A DNA stretch of 64,000 nucleotides, taken from positions 20,291,015 through 20,355,014 of the forward strand of contig NC_063157.1 in assembly GCF_020921035.1 (NCBI RefSeq), written 5' to 3'. A program made the position numbers and the translations under genes. The stretch comes from Rhodamnia argentea. Taxonomy: Eukaryota; Streptophyta; Magnoliopsida; Myrtales; Myrtaceae. Positions 10,381 through 23,200 of the stretch are shown here, piece after piece (positions within the stretch are counted from its first letter, which is position 1; every line of letters starts with the position of its first letter). Below the pieces are notes generated by a model. That model did no database searches, had not been told where the DNA came from, and saw only the letters and a program-made list of their open reading frames with translations.

Positions 10381-13300
10381 TGTTGACACCTAAATTTGAT
10401 TTTCTTTAAATCATTCATTTTGTACAAAATGAGAACTAGTCTTAGTTCTCACTAAAAATTAATTCCTCAAGATTGCATGTTTTAATTTCTGTCGGTCACG
10501 AATTATCATTTGTATCCAGGCCAAAGATGAAGCAATTGAGCTTAAATTTGACGGGCGGTTGGACCAAACTTAGTCCGAGATTTTCTGACTAATGTCACGA
10601 GGGTGTGCCGAAAATTGACAAGAGCATTTGGACCTATTTTCAAGCTCAATTCAGTCTATTCAAGTTTAATTATATAATTGAGGCTTTTAATTAAACATCT
10701 ATTATTTGGAAAAAGCCTCGATTGATCTCGAAAATTTGAGACGAGCCCATAATTTGGTCGGGAAAATTCGGCCAAGGGGGTATCATGAATGTGCTGAATT
10801 TCAATGGGTTTAAACCTAATTTTGAATTCAAATCAACCCATTTTAGCTCTTGTAATTATGCGGGATCTTTAATTAATTACCCATTTAATTAATTGAGGCC
10901 CAAGCCAAGCTCGGGATTGCAGCACAAGCCCATAAGAGCTACCATCTTTGGCCATGATCATTGTCACCCCTATGTGACTGAAATTTCGGAGAGTTTTAAT
11001 TGGGTATGACTCTTCAAAATTCAAATTAATTGAGAGTTTAATTGATTTGGGATTCCTACTTTAGCGAGAGTTCTACGGATGTGAACTCTAATAATCTAAT
11101 GGCCATTATTAAATCCTACTCTAGCTAGGATAATCAATCCAATGGTCATTGACAATTCCTACTCCTACTAGGATTGGTAGATTGAAGTCTATATAAGCAA
11201 GCCTTCACTCGAAGCACTCTCATTCATGCACATTGAAATTTTCAGCCAAGCCTAAGAGCAGAAAGTAGAGAGCTTCTCGAGTAGTTCAAGGGTTTGATTA
11301 TCTCCCCCAAGGTCAAGACAATCCCCTTCCGAGCTCTCACCCGAGTGCTGGCCAAGAACCCCCCAAGCCGAGCAAGCTGCGCCTCGTCGAGCTCCGTTCA
11401 TGTCTGCCGTCTCCTCCAACTTGCGCTACCACACAGCCTCGGTGTCACGAGACCTCACCGGCCGCCATGCATCACGTTCCGGTCCCAGTGTGGCCGAGAG
11501 CAGCCCCCGGAATCACTCAATCAGCCCACTCGTCCGCCTAAATTGCCCAGCGGGTCTAGTCCACTAATCGGTCTCGGATCAACTCCTGTTCGGTGTTAAA
11601 ACGGCTTGCATTTCTATTCTTATTTGAGATCTGACGTGGTTGTTTGCTTGGTGCAAGAAGCTCAAAGATTTTGAGCTCAATCAGTAGCGAATTCGGATTA
11701 AAAAGAGTTGTTTTGGCACGGTAAGCAGAGTGCAGAAATTTGCTTGGAAAAGGTATAAATTTTTCACCTTTTGATTGTAATCCAAGTCTTGTTAAATTGG
11801 TAACATGCATATATGTTCTTGCACCTCAATGAACATAAAGGATTTGCAAATTAAAAGCAGAAAATTTAGCTCTTTCTTGGACCAAACAAATGAATCCTTA
11901 ATTGATTCTCCAAGTTCAAGCTTTTTTAGATGTTGCTTGTTGTATTGCCTTTAATCAACCATGTTAATGTCGCCGGTCGCTCTACGTTGTGCTTTGACCT
12001 GGAGTTGCTTGAAAAGATTTATGATTTAGCATACCAAAAATAGTTCGTTCTTTGATGAACAATTGAGTTTACGTTTTTTTAGTAAGAATCGAAAATTGGC
12101 CTTCATGGTATAAAACTACGACTTTTTCAAACAAGCTCGATTTGATTATGGAATTAGTTGAATTTCATGCACAATTTTGAGAATCGATTAATTTGATTGG
12201 AAGATATCTTTTCTCAAGTTATGTTCAACAATTTTGGATCGAATTGAATGGGTTGAAAAAAGATTAATTTTTGGGAATCAAAGGTGATTTTCGGCACATA
12301 TCATCTCTTGGCTGAATTGCTCATAATGGTTATGGATGATCTTTGTTTTGGTTTCTATCCATGGTTGGTTGAATTGTCCTATCTTGTGGCTATTTAATGC
12401 TATATCATGTTATGGATATTGATTGAGCTTAATTACATTTTATCTGATTTTTGAATGCTTTATTTGGATAATATCTAATATGTCATGAATAAACTTTTTG
12501 ATCTCGATGATTATCTTTAACATATGAGTTGGTTGGATTGCTAGTTGAATTGCCTTATCCCTTATGAATTGTCTGAGTTTATTTAATTTGAGGATAAGAT
12601 TTTATTGGATTGGATAATTATCCAAAATTTTGAGAATTATCTGAAAATACCTTTCAAATCTTAAGGGATAATTTCTCAAAATCAAAATAGAACCTTGGAT
12701 GAGGAAAGATGGACCCCACTTTCACAATTTCGACCATCCCACATATATTTTCGAAAATTAAAATAAAATTGTCCATTTTCTTGCTTGTCCGGTCATGTTT
12801 GTTTGATTATTTTAATATTATATATAGTTTGTACAATTATAAATAAACATGCCCATAATATATGCTCCCTTGTGCCTAGACCCTTCGCAAATTAAATTGC
12901 ATTTTCCTAGCCATGATCTTATAGAATGGGGTTATAATTTAGTATAGAATTTTGTAATCCGCCATTTGTATTAAGGGATGATGTTATTCTTTACCTTTAT
13001 CCGTATACCGACTTGAATCTAAGAGTATGTAGAGGATAAAATTCTACTCTAACCCTAATCTTTGGGTATAAGTGAATTTATCGGAATTAAATCGGGTATA
13101 TTATGAGCATTTTGTTTATTTTTGTTCATCATTTGCTTCAATTTAATTCATGTAAATAACCCTCGTTTTTCTATATTCAATCATGTCAAGAGTCCATTTT
13201 TATATCACAAATAACATTTAATATAAGTTAAGACTTTGAAAAATTATTTTCTTAATTAAAATTGGATATTATTGCACTTTATGGCTTGTTTTCATAATAA

Positions 13301-13695
13301 TCACCATTTTATTCGAAAAATACAAAAATCTCATGATTTTCGTGTATCACATGGTCCATTTCGTTTTTCTAGATCATTCAATTCACATCATCAATCAAAA
13401 GGAATTTTTCACGAAATTTGATACCGAAAGGCCATTAATTTTTTCAATTAATGTAACCAAGTCTCCTGACTCATTTTCTCTAGTTCGCAGAACTAAGATA
13501 TTTCTCCCGATATTTTATTTAGGTTTATAATCAATTTACTGTAAATGATTAGTGGCGGTTCCGATTAAATAAATTTTGCATGAACTGAACTTAAGTTGCG
13601 ATTCGGTAGGACTTGGGAGGGTCCGAATTATATTAGTTACTTTAGTTAATCCGATAATCCGTTAACCTAAGGTTTTCCATTTTTAGGTCGTGACA
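10381..13695 (+). mobile_element. Probable solo LTR, about 3.3 kb
   Basis: The block begins TGTTGACACC and ends GGTCGTGACA, giving the TG...CA ends of an LTR. It is flanked by TTACA (10376-10380) and TTCCA (13696-13700), a possible 5-bp target duplication with one mismatch. A TATA-like element, TCTATATAAG, lies near 11190 and is followed by a GC-rich leader. No gag, protease, integrase or reverse transcriptase frame was found inside, so it is either a solo LTR or a coding-free derivative. The length suits large-LTR Ty3/gypsy families, but class is inference. It has no counterpart in unit A, so it postdates the duplication. Confidence 0.5.
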
Positions 13696-13919
13696 TTCCA
13701 ATCACCACTATAGCGGGCTTCTTCAACGATTTTGACTCAAAATGTCTACACAGAGAATAAACAGATAAGACGACATTGGATCGTCACCCTGATTAATACC
13801 ACGACTAGGTTCAAAAGGATTACTCACGCCACCGTTTGAAAGAGTTATAGCAGATGCAGATGAGACGGACTTCATGACAAGTCAACCCGTATGTCAGGGA
13901 ATGAACTAAGGTTTCTCAG

Positions 13920-14301
13920 GTGTGATCTCATTCAAACCCATCATTAGCCTCTTCAAGATCTATCTTTATGGCAGAACAGCCTTCCTTAACTTTCATATTC
14001 TGCATCATGTGGACGAATCCTTAACGATGACAGCATTATCGTGGCTACTTCTTCTGGGGGGGAAAAACCAGCTTGGTAAGGCCCCAATGAGGTCATCCAG
14101 AAAAGGTACGAGCCTATTAACCATAATCTCCTTGATCACTTCATGCAAAGTCTTACACAGGTCAATTGGTCCATCTAATCGAATGGTCCCGGCTCCTTGG
14201 CACTTAGGAATTATACCGAGCAGAGAATCATTCCAATGAGGAGGAAGGTTTTGCGTTAGACAGTATGTTATACCAGAATCTCGTGGAGCGTTTGTTGTCA
14301 A
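13920..14301 (-). pseudogene. LINE reverse-transcriptase remnant, unit B
   Basis: On the minus strand one frame reads through CQGAGTIRLDGPIDLCKTLH, then VIKEIMVNRLVPFLDDLIGA and SSHDNAVIV. This matches the conserved plant L1-type reverse transcriptase pattern in which R-P-I-S-L-C, a V-NRL-P-LD-L-G segment and a G-R---DN block follow each other. Only about 100 residues remain, with no catalytic YADD region. A more decayed copy sits at 2830-3160. Confidence 0.65.
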
Positions 14302-14700
14302 ATGATTGGGAGAATCCCGTCCATGTGACTACAACAATAAATCATATGTTCAGCACTTGTCCTTGGTCCAGAATGCTCTTCTGCACAGTGACGAAGCAAA
14401 AGCCAAAAGGAGCCCACTCCCCCACTTTTGAGCCTCTACATGTGTGGAAATGCTGGCCGAATGATCATTTACATCAGTAGAAACGACACACAAGACGGTC
14501 CAAGCCAACCATGTCAATCAAATTTAATGTGCTAAGCTCCAATGTAATGGTACGTTGGAGCTGGGACGAGTCCCAACCCTTGTAGTATCTCTCGCTGGAT
14601 GTGGGCTTTGTCATATCAATATGTGTATTATGTATGTTGATAAACCGACTGACGGCAATATAAATAACATCATATGGTCACTGCTATTTATGTAAAACTT
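14302..14700. other. Noncoding segment duplicated from unit A
   Basis: This segment is colinear with 3380-3690 and then 4110-4205. It lacks the roughly 420 bases present at 3690-4110 of unit A. No gene was recognised. Confidence 0.45.
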
Positions 14701-15156
14701 TATTCTTTCGGTGGTCAGGTGGTGTCCGGGCCAGCTCTCCCGTACCTCGACGTATGCAACTTGGGCAATCTTGTGCACCGCCGCTTTCCCGTATCCCCGC
14801 ACCACATCTATTACCACTCGCGTTCGCACTGCGGCTCCATCACGATCACATCCACGCCACCGGTGCATGCTTGAGAGAGAGAGGAAGGTGGGATAGGGAT
14901 CAACCCGATAACCGTTCACTCTTTCAAGTATGCTCTAAGCAAGATCAATCTAGAAATCACAACGTTGTTGCTAAACTTGTATCTTCTTTTTTGGTTCCAC
15001 AGAGCAAAAGGAAGGCCAGGTCGGGTCTTTTTTCCCCTCCCGCGTAGGGGTAGGAGCTCGTGCCAAGTCAAAGCTGCCGTCCAACCCCGCCGACTTGCGC
15101 GTTTGACCCCGAGCTCGTCGGGTGTACAATACATGTAGGGCCGTTCAGCGGGGCCC

Positions 15157-16696
15157 CACGTGCGTGTTTCCCGTGCACGTGACGGATGAGTAAAACGAAA
15201 ACATGGAAAAAGAGCAGAAGAAAAAGAGAGGATCGCCATCAATTAGCGCAATTGCCAACTCTATCAACTTGGGTTGCAACTCGAGTGACACGTCAATGAG
15301 ATTTTCAAAGCACTAATTACACGTAATAGCCAACGAAATAATGCATTACCTAATTACAAATCTTTTTGTTAAGTTGCATAGCAAATGATTTGAGGAACAA
15401 CTGTTAAGGAGGAAATTCATGATTAAACAACGAAACTGGAGAGGAAATTACATAATCAGTCTATAAAACCTCTTGTACGGGTACCAATGTAGCCCTACTT
15501 TTCAATCTATTAATTTGACCCTCCCCCCACCTTGAAGGAGTGAAATGTCAATGCAATCATTCAGGTCGACTTTCACAATAAATCTCGGAAATGGCGGATT
15601 CGGCCTGGATTGCTGAAATGGCGGTTCAGTCATCATCGATTGTCCGGCCTACAAGATATTCCACCAGGTCCGAAGAAAATTGATCGGAATATTCGCATTA
15701 TAAATTTATAACTAATAAGATAATTTTCCATGAAACAGGAAATAAGGGATATGATCGAGCATCGACTGATTTTTTGGATAATGACTAATCCCCTCATAAC
15801 AATCTTTCTTTATTTATTCTAGACTTGGTGGTCTTTATTTGGTCGAAATTGGCCCCGGCAATTTTGAACTCATTAAATGAGTTGGCCACGTGGGGACCAA
15901 AGTGGACAATTTCGACCCGTTGACCCAATTGCTAATAAATCCTCCTGAATCGATAATATATCACAAGAGTCCACTATTGCAAGTTGGGCACCCGAAGAAG
16001 GGCAATGATCTCGTGGAAAAGCCCATATGAAAATGAAATAAAATTGGAATCTTCTAGTCTTATGGATTTTTCACAAGTCCAAAAACGATCTTTGTCTATT
16101 CACTCTTAAATTCAAACATCTATATCTACTCCCGGTACCTAAAAGTATGATTCAATATTATCGAAGTTAGAGATATTTCTATGGCCTCCGCATAGATAAC
16201 TTATCCTTATTTTTATGTGAAATATTCGGCTAAAGATCTAAACTCACCATCAAGTTTGAAATTACTCTTCCCATTTTCTTTTTCTTTCTTTTTTTTTTTT
16301 TTTGGCTAACAAAATTTACTAACCTCAATTATCAAACGAATTCCTTTTGTTTTTCCTCATGTGACGTGTGTATCACCTATCAAATCAAGAAAAAATGCCA
16401 AATTCACAGCTAAAAATCTTGGGATTGTTGGGCATCCAACCCCTTCTCATGATCTGTTTCTCCTCTCCATTCCCTTTAAGTATCTATTTTTCTTTAGGGT
16501 TTACTCTTTATGCTTCATGAGAAAACCACACCTGATCCTGTCATGCTAATTCAAAGGCCACTTCTTGTCGTCCAAGTTGGAAAATAGAGTGCTAACAACA
16601 AACAACTGGGCCCCACTTAATTTAAATAATTAGTGGGTTTTTTTAAAATTTATTTTGGGGTAGGGCATATGTATTAACTATGAGGACGCATATAAG
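15157..16696 (+). promoter_or_regulatory. Promoter of hydrolase copy B
   Basis: This region aligns with the copy A promoter. Three G-box cores are conserved: CACGTG at 15157-15162 and 15176-15181, and CCACGTGG at 15896-15903. The TATA-like CATATAAG is at 16689-16696. Several indels separate the two promoters; for example, the block between the CCACGTGG box and the next shared segment is shorter here by about 40 bases. Conservation of the boxes after duplication suggests shared control. Confidence 0.5.
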
Positions 16697-16900
16697 GAGG
16701 AGAAGCATGAAGGTAAGAGCCTCCCCATGCAAAGTGTTCTCTTCTGTCTTGCGTAGATTTCTCATTCGGATCTTCGTATATTGCTGTCCATCCTCACCTT
16801 CCTTTTTCCTCTCCTTTCTCTTATATCCTATCCGAATCATTCTTTCCGCACCTCAGATTTTTAATAATTTCTCAGACTTCCTGGGGATTTGCTCGAGCGC

Positions 16901-18952
16901 ATGGTGAGATCCCTTTCCTCCTTTATTGACCCTCGATTCTCATCCTTCATCTGATGCTTTGGATCTTCCCTTCTCTTACGTTTGTTTTCATCTGAATTCA
17001 GGCGAATCAAATCGCAGACGTGAGCTATGAAGAGGAATATGTCCTCAATTCTAGAGGGTTGAAGCTTTTCACCTGCCGATGGGTTCCCAGCGGCGAACCG
17101 AAAGCTTTGATCTTTATCTGCCACGGTTATGCCATGGAGTGCAGCATCACCATGAACAGTGAGCATATTTCCTTTTTAATTTGTCAGTTTATATCTGGCA
17201 CAGGTGGAATGAATCAGACAACTAAATGAATCGTATCGGTATTCAGGCACGGCGATCCGGCTGGCGAAGGCAGGCTTCACCGTGTATGGGATCGACTACG
17301 AAGGCCATGGGAAGTCGGACGGGATGCAGGGGCTCATCAACAGCTTCGACGACGTGGTGGACGACTGCTCCAATCACTTCACCAGCATCTGTGGTCAGTT
17401 TCTGTCTTCTACCCTCTACCTTCCTCTCTCGTTAAAGGAAGTTTCACGATTTATTCATTCATCCACTCTTTGACTATTCTGGGGTTGACTTTTTTGATCT
17501 TGTTATGGTTTTTGCAGAGAAGAGAGAGAATAAGGGGAAGATGAGATATTTGATGGGAGAGTCGATGGGCGGAGCGATGGCCCTCCTCCTACACCGGAAG
17601 AAGCCGGACTTCTGGGACGGTGCTGTCTTGGTCGCCCCCATGTGTAAGGTGTGTTTTGTGCCTCTGATTATTCTGCTTTTTCCTTTGAGTGGGAACCAAA
17701 GAAAAAAAAAACAGAACTGCTGACAAAATGAAGATGAACATTCTCTGTCCGGGCTTCGTTGGTCGATTGACCGGTTCAAGGACGGGGATTTTGCAAGGGT
17801 TAACCCCTTCAGAGTGACTTGTCCTTTTCTTTGTTAACAAACAAACTGGACCATTTTAACCGACAAGGACGAGATTAGGCTAAGCCCAGACGGAACCAGA
17901 TTAGGTTCCAGCTTGAAATGTCATTTTCATTTCAGGGGCTTAGGCTGGGGGCTAACCACAATGTTTGCTACATCAGAAAAAAAACCTCCCCAACATTTGA
18001 CTTTTCCTAGTCTTGAAGCTTCCATCTTAATAGACATGTCGATCGTCACGTTTTCTTTTAGCATCCCTAGAAAAAAGTCAAGTCCTGGGGATAAGATATT
18101 CAAATGACGTAGTGATTGAGGGGGGCTTGCTTAATTTGTTATTAAGTCTTGAAAGATCTTGGAAGATTTGAAGGCATCCAAGAAACTGTATGGGTCTAGA
18201 AGGAGATCAATTAGACTTTACATTACATAAGAATTCATCTTCTTAGTTGGGTTTTCTTCTTACCTTCAACCTTCTATTTATTTACAATTTAATGCATAAG
18301 GGATATATAGAAAGTTCTTATTTATTCTTTGGGTTTCAGATTGCAGAGGACATGAGACCTCATCCCATGGTGATTACAGTCCTAACCCAACTGTGCAGAA
18401 TCATTCCAACTTGGAAAATAATCCCGACCGATGACATAATAGACCTCGCATTCAAAGAGCCCGAGGTCAGGGAACAGATAAGAGCAAACCCATATTGCTA
18501 TAAGGGACGGCCTCGCCTGAGAACTGGCCACGAACTGATGACGGTCAGCATGGACTTGGAGAAGAGACTCGACGAGGTATGTTATTCTCTCCAATTTCAT
18601 CATCTACTTACTGGATTTATGATGAGAAAAAGCATTTTACTCACCGGCTTCTTTCGATGAATCTTAACAGGTTTCGTTGCCATTCCTGGTCCTGCATGGA
18701 GGAGAGGACAGAGTGACGGACAAGGCAGTGAGCCAGCTCCTCCACAAGGTGGCCTCGAGCGAGGACAAGACATTCAAGATGTACCCCGGAATGTGGCATG
18801 GTTTGCTCTATGGAGAGCCGCCCAGCAACATCGACATCGTGTTTGCTGACATTATCAGCTGGCTCGACGAGCGGAGCTCTCTCGGGAACTCGAGGCTGGA
18901 GAGAGAGCAGAAAAGCGCAGAGGACAATGCCCACGCTGTAAAGGCCAGATAA
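16901..18952 (+). CDS. Monoacylglycerol lipase / caffeoylshikimate esterase-like hydrolase, copy B
   Basis: This is the tandem paralogue of the gene at 6226-8349, with the same six-exon structure: 16901-16903, 17002-17158, 17247-17393, 17518-17648, 18340-18576 and 18671-18952. It also encodes 318 residues. I count 15 substitutions against copy A (about 95 percent identity), among them L34P, A65T, N150D, V151M, E251K and L262M. Ser118, Asp238, His268 and the His42-Gly43 oxyanion motif are unchanged, and no frame damage is visible. Both copies therefore look functional. Intron 4 differs most: it is 760 bases in copy A and 691 in copy B, with little alignable sequence in places. Substrate is unknown, as for copy A. 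Confidence 0.94.
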
Positions 18953-20237
18953 TGAGGGGAGAGCAAGGCTTATTGTTTGATTTATACATGAAGAGAGAAA
19001 ACAGAGTTTTCTTTCTCGTTTATCCTTGTCCTCCCCGATTGAGTTCACAGTCATAAGAGATACTCCAGTGATCCTAGTCCGTAGTTCCTATTCCGAATTG
19101 TATTTACTTAAATGTTTCATTCGTAAATTGTCCGGGCAATTTGCTTGTTGTACAGAGTTACCATTCAAAGGGAAGAACACTGTCCTGGATTCTCTGTCTG
19201 ACAACATCTGCGAGATGGCCAATGGAGCATCGAAAGAACCCAACCAAAGAAATTATAAGGAAAACAAGAGTTAAAAAATAGATATCCTTTCATATCATCA
19301 ACTAGTTAACAAAGATGCCCAAATTAAGATAGACGCAATTCGCTCGAAGCGTTCGTGCGAATGCCTCAAAGAAAAATGAAGATGAATCGCACATCTAGAT
19401 TTTGCTGCGGCGTCTACAGGATTCGGATTTCATTTCTGGATCTCTTACAAAGGTTCAACAAAAGGAGCCCTGCCAATTATAACTTCATGTCGACTCAAGA
19501 TACAAGCACCTTTTGCGAGGTAGGGAACCTAAGCCAGAGGTTAAAAATACTGCTACAGACAGAGAAGGGAGAGATGAGAGAAGTACAACATCAGAAGCAA
19601 ATTCAGACACGCTAATTAGCCATTTAACTGAGACGAGAGATGTAAGAACAGGGAACTTCAAACTGTCCGAGCAATTTTCCCATTCATACCCCCACGTTGC
19701 TGCAGCATGTTTACACCAAAAGCCAATCTTATACCTCTCGCATCCAGGCGTAACATCCACGTCACACAAACCATCCATGCGGAAGAACCTAGAATGGTGA
19801 CCTGAGCATACAACGTTGATGCTACCAATTAGAATCATTGATCAATGGAATCCAGCATAAGGAAAACACTTCCAAAAAAGCCACAAGCAAAAGAAAGTCC
19901 GTTAGGGCAGGAACTGAGGCATGGGCAACATAATCAACGAAAAAGCGTTCAAAAATCCCAATAGAAGGGAGCATCCATTATAGCATAAGCTTCCACAAAT
20001 CCTGAAGCAAAATCTATGCTTCCCATATCCTAAATATGCAGTCCAGTGGCAGACAGTTGTACAAAGAAGAGGACAAAACAAACAGGCCAGTGTCAGCAAG
20101 TTGTGCAAAGGAGGAGGACGAAGACAAACACTTATGAGTAGAAAAAACATGTCCACACGGGAACAACACATCCATGTGATTCCAGATATATAGCCTAGCA
20201 GGATGAGGATGCACCTTCAAGCTGACTAGCCCCATTT
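18953..20237. other. Convergent spacer between hydrolase B and SF3B3
   Basis: This spacer holds the 3' UTR of hydrolase copy B and the 3' UTR of SF3B3, which converge here. The unit B similarity to the end of unit A stops near 19010, which marks a duplication breakpoint. Open frames on both strands of 19480-19840 overlap each other and show no recognisable domain. Confidence 0.45.
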
Positions 20238-23200
20238 CTATATGATTTTGTTTCTCACTTCTTCCAACTTCTTTAGGATCTCCGCTGGGGTTCTATCCAA
20301 TTCATCGGCTATTTTTCTTTGCATATCCATAGGCAGGGTTGGAAACTGCTCGCATAAATCGCCGTCAATCACATCCTGAAGAAGGAACTCAATCTTTAGC
20401 AGCAGTGCACATCAAATAGTAAAGCGCACAACTATAGAATCCGATAAAAATCACTATACAAGTTAGAAACCATCCCGATAAAATAACATCAGATATCACA
20501 GTCACACTAAGTGACAAAGCTGCTTCATACGACATCTACACATTTAGCAGTAAACCTACAGTGTTTCTTTGGATTGGGTACGAGTATCGGATAAAGATAC
20601 ATGTGGCTGACTTGCCTAACTCTAAAAATCAAAGACAGGGAATTGCCCCAAAAAGGGTCCAAAACTTGCACATGGGTATAACATGGTAAGTCATCTGGTA
20701 ATTAGGGTCTTCTCTTTCTGAATCATCATATAAAAACTTCTTTTGCATGCTCAGACATTTTAGGCCCAAGTTTGCAAACCTGCCTAACTACACCTCAAAC
20801 GCAAATACTTGGTAATTAGGGTCTTCTCTTTCTGAATGATAATATAAAAGCTTCTTCTGCATGCTCAGACATTTTAGGCCCACGTTTGTAAACCCTCCTA
20901 AATACACCTCAAACGCAAATCTTGGGACACTCAACAAATACCACCAGATGAATGAATAAAAACAGTCTGCCATATTGGTGGACAAGTTTTTTGATGATTG
21001 GCAAGACAATGGAGTTCAGTGTCATTAAGAGAGAGAGAGGATCAAGAAAGTTTAAAATCACAACCGCCACCATTTTTCAGATAAACCTTTCAAACGGCAA
21101 GAAATAAAAAAAGAAAATTCATATAATCTATACTAGAACAGGCCCACGCATTGCTGCAGAAATATTGAATTCTCTATGTAATACTTTTTTCAGCAAAAAG
21201 ATTATTTTAATATCATTAAATTTTTTATATTGACTGAGTTTGATGAAATCTACTGATCAAAGATAAAAATGTAACCCATGTTGCTTATTCAAAATACACG
21301 TCTCCTCATGTTATGCGTTCTTATTAGATTATGTGCTGATAGTGCACTGAAATTTTAATTTTGCCTAATGCAAAATAAAAGTTTTAACTATTTCGAGAAA
21401 CTTGATAATTTAATCCCAGTACTTCTATCATCATTAAGTACTACTTTTCCATAATGTACTACATGCGATAATAAAAATTATTTACCTATAATTTTACATT
21501 ATCACCAAAAAAAAAGATTAATGCATACAAACAAAACTCAATTGAAAATATATAAAGGACATTTGTAGAAGGACCACTAATTGCAAGAATAGGTACCAGC
21601 ACTCACCTTGACAGGAAAATAGGCAGATCGGTAAGCCATGTGATCTCTGCCACACAAGGGGGGGTATTCCTGCCTCAAATGCATCTCCAAGTGCGAGAAG
21701 AAATCAACATCATCACGGGATGTAAATGGAAGTAACGCTCCTAAGCTCCCCATTACTGTTCCGTAGATGACAGAATCTCCACCCCCAGGAATCAGGGATG
21801 CCTTCTGCAGGCAAGTAACTACATCACCAACATGAAATTGCACTATCTCCTCCACTTTATTTGGCGCTCCATTCAACTTCCCCTGTTCCCATTTTATCTT
21901 CCCACCAGTTGGATCTTCTTCAATCTCATCTGAGACATCCTGTGGTAAACGGACAAAATAAACATTGCCAAATTTGTCTGCTCCTGCCATAGTGTCAAAA
22001 TCAATGTGGTGTGCTGCCGTAACCCATCTTGGTACAGAATCATCAGCAAATACATATAACTGGTTCTCATCTCGTCGGTACTTGCAATAATGGAAAGACT
22101 GCGAAAATGAAGAGCCAAACATAAATTCTTATGTGAGAGATGGGAAAATTCTCTAAGATGACAACTCACACCACAAAACATGTCATAAGGACACTTCCAA
22201 ACAATAAGACCGGCCATGAGAAGAATTTATGGACAACATACAATTTCTACCGCAGAAATATCAGTCTGGAAGAATTTATTACATACACATGCAAACTATA
22301 GGGAGATTATGGTTCTTTTGAATTAAAGAAAGATAAGCATAATTTGCTTTAAGACGCACCTCTTGTATATCACCCACATAAATTCGATCGCGGTAGGTTT
22401 GAACAGACACAATTGTGTTGGGAAACAGCTTATTCTCGCATTTTCTGAGCAATCTTTTCTTTCCCAAATCATAGAGCCTTAGGACTGGGCCTATGCCGGC
22501 AAGTAACCTTCCCTGGAACTGACATAAAGCTAGAGGAACACCTTCAACTTGCGTCTTGTGCAAAAGTTCAAGGGCTCTCCCATCATCCACAAACCTGTAA
22601 ATATGAATGAACCCAGAAGCCAAACTTCTTCTTGGCCAGAACTGCAATCCTTTCGCCGTACCAACAGCCAACAATGTTCCATACTCTTTCTCACGGAAGT
22701 TCACAGTGCATACACTATATGCAGCTTCATTGTCCTGAAGTTCCAGCAGACAGGTTGTGTTTGATGTCTTTGGGTCGAGCACTCTGATGCAAGAAACCCA
22801 CTTGTCAGACTCTGCCTTTGGATAGCCATACTGTTCATCAGACAGAGGATCATTCTTGTCCTCATCATCACCACCATTCTCCATCTGTTCACCATTATTA
22901 TTCCCATTTTCCCCCATACCAGCAGCCTCAAAGAATTCCTTTTTCCCGGCTTCACGCTCTTCTGCGGTGAATGCCCCCTGATCACTTTCAATGATTATCA
23001 GGGACTTCTTTTTATGAAATACAAACTTTCTAGGAGTGTATCTCAAAGGAATTGCAGTCTCATTAAATGTTTCTCCCAACCTCTCAATAGTGAAAACCCT
23101 CAATGCATCCCCAGCTACAGCAACCACACCTTCAGCACATTGGTCAGATGAAAATGAAGCAGCATATTCAAGAGCCTCATAAGAAAGAGGTGTCAAAAGA

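Noticed and set aside
11294-11599. 101-codon frame rich in Pro and Ser inside the LTR
   Set aside because: It lies in the GC-rich leader after the TATA-like box, has no gag or other domain, and is probably chance.
19485-19838. 117-codon minus-strand frame downstream of SF3B3
   Set aside because: It has no recognisable family, overlaps a plus-strand frame of similar length, and lies in the convergent 3' spacer.
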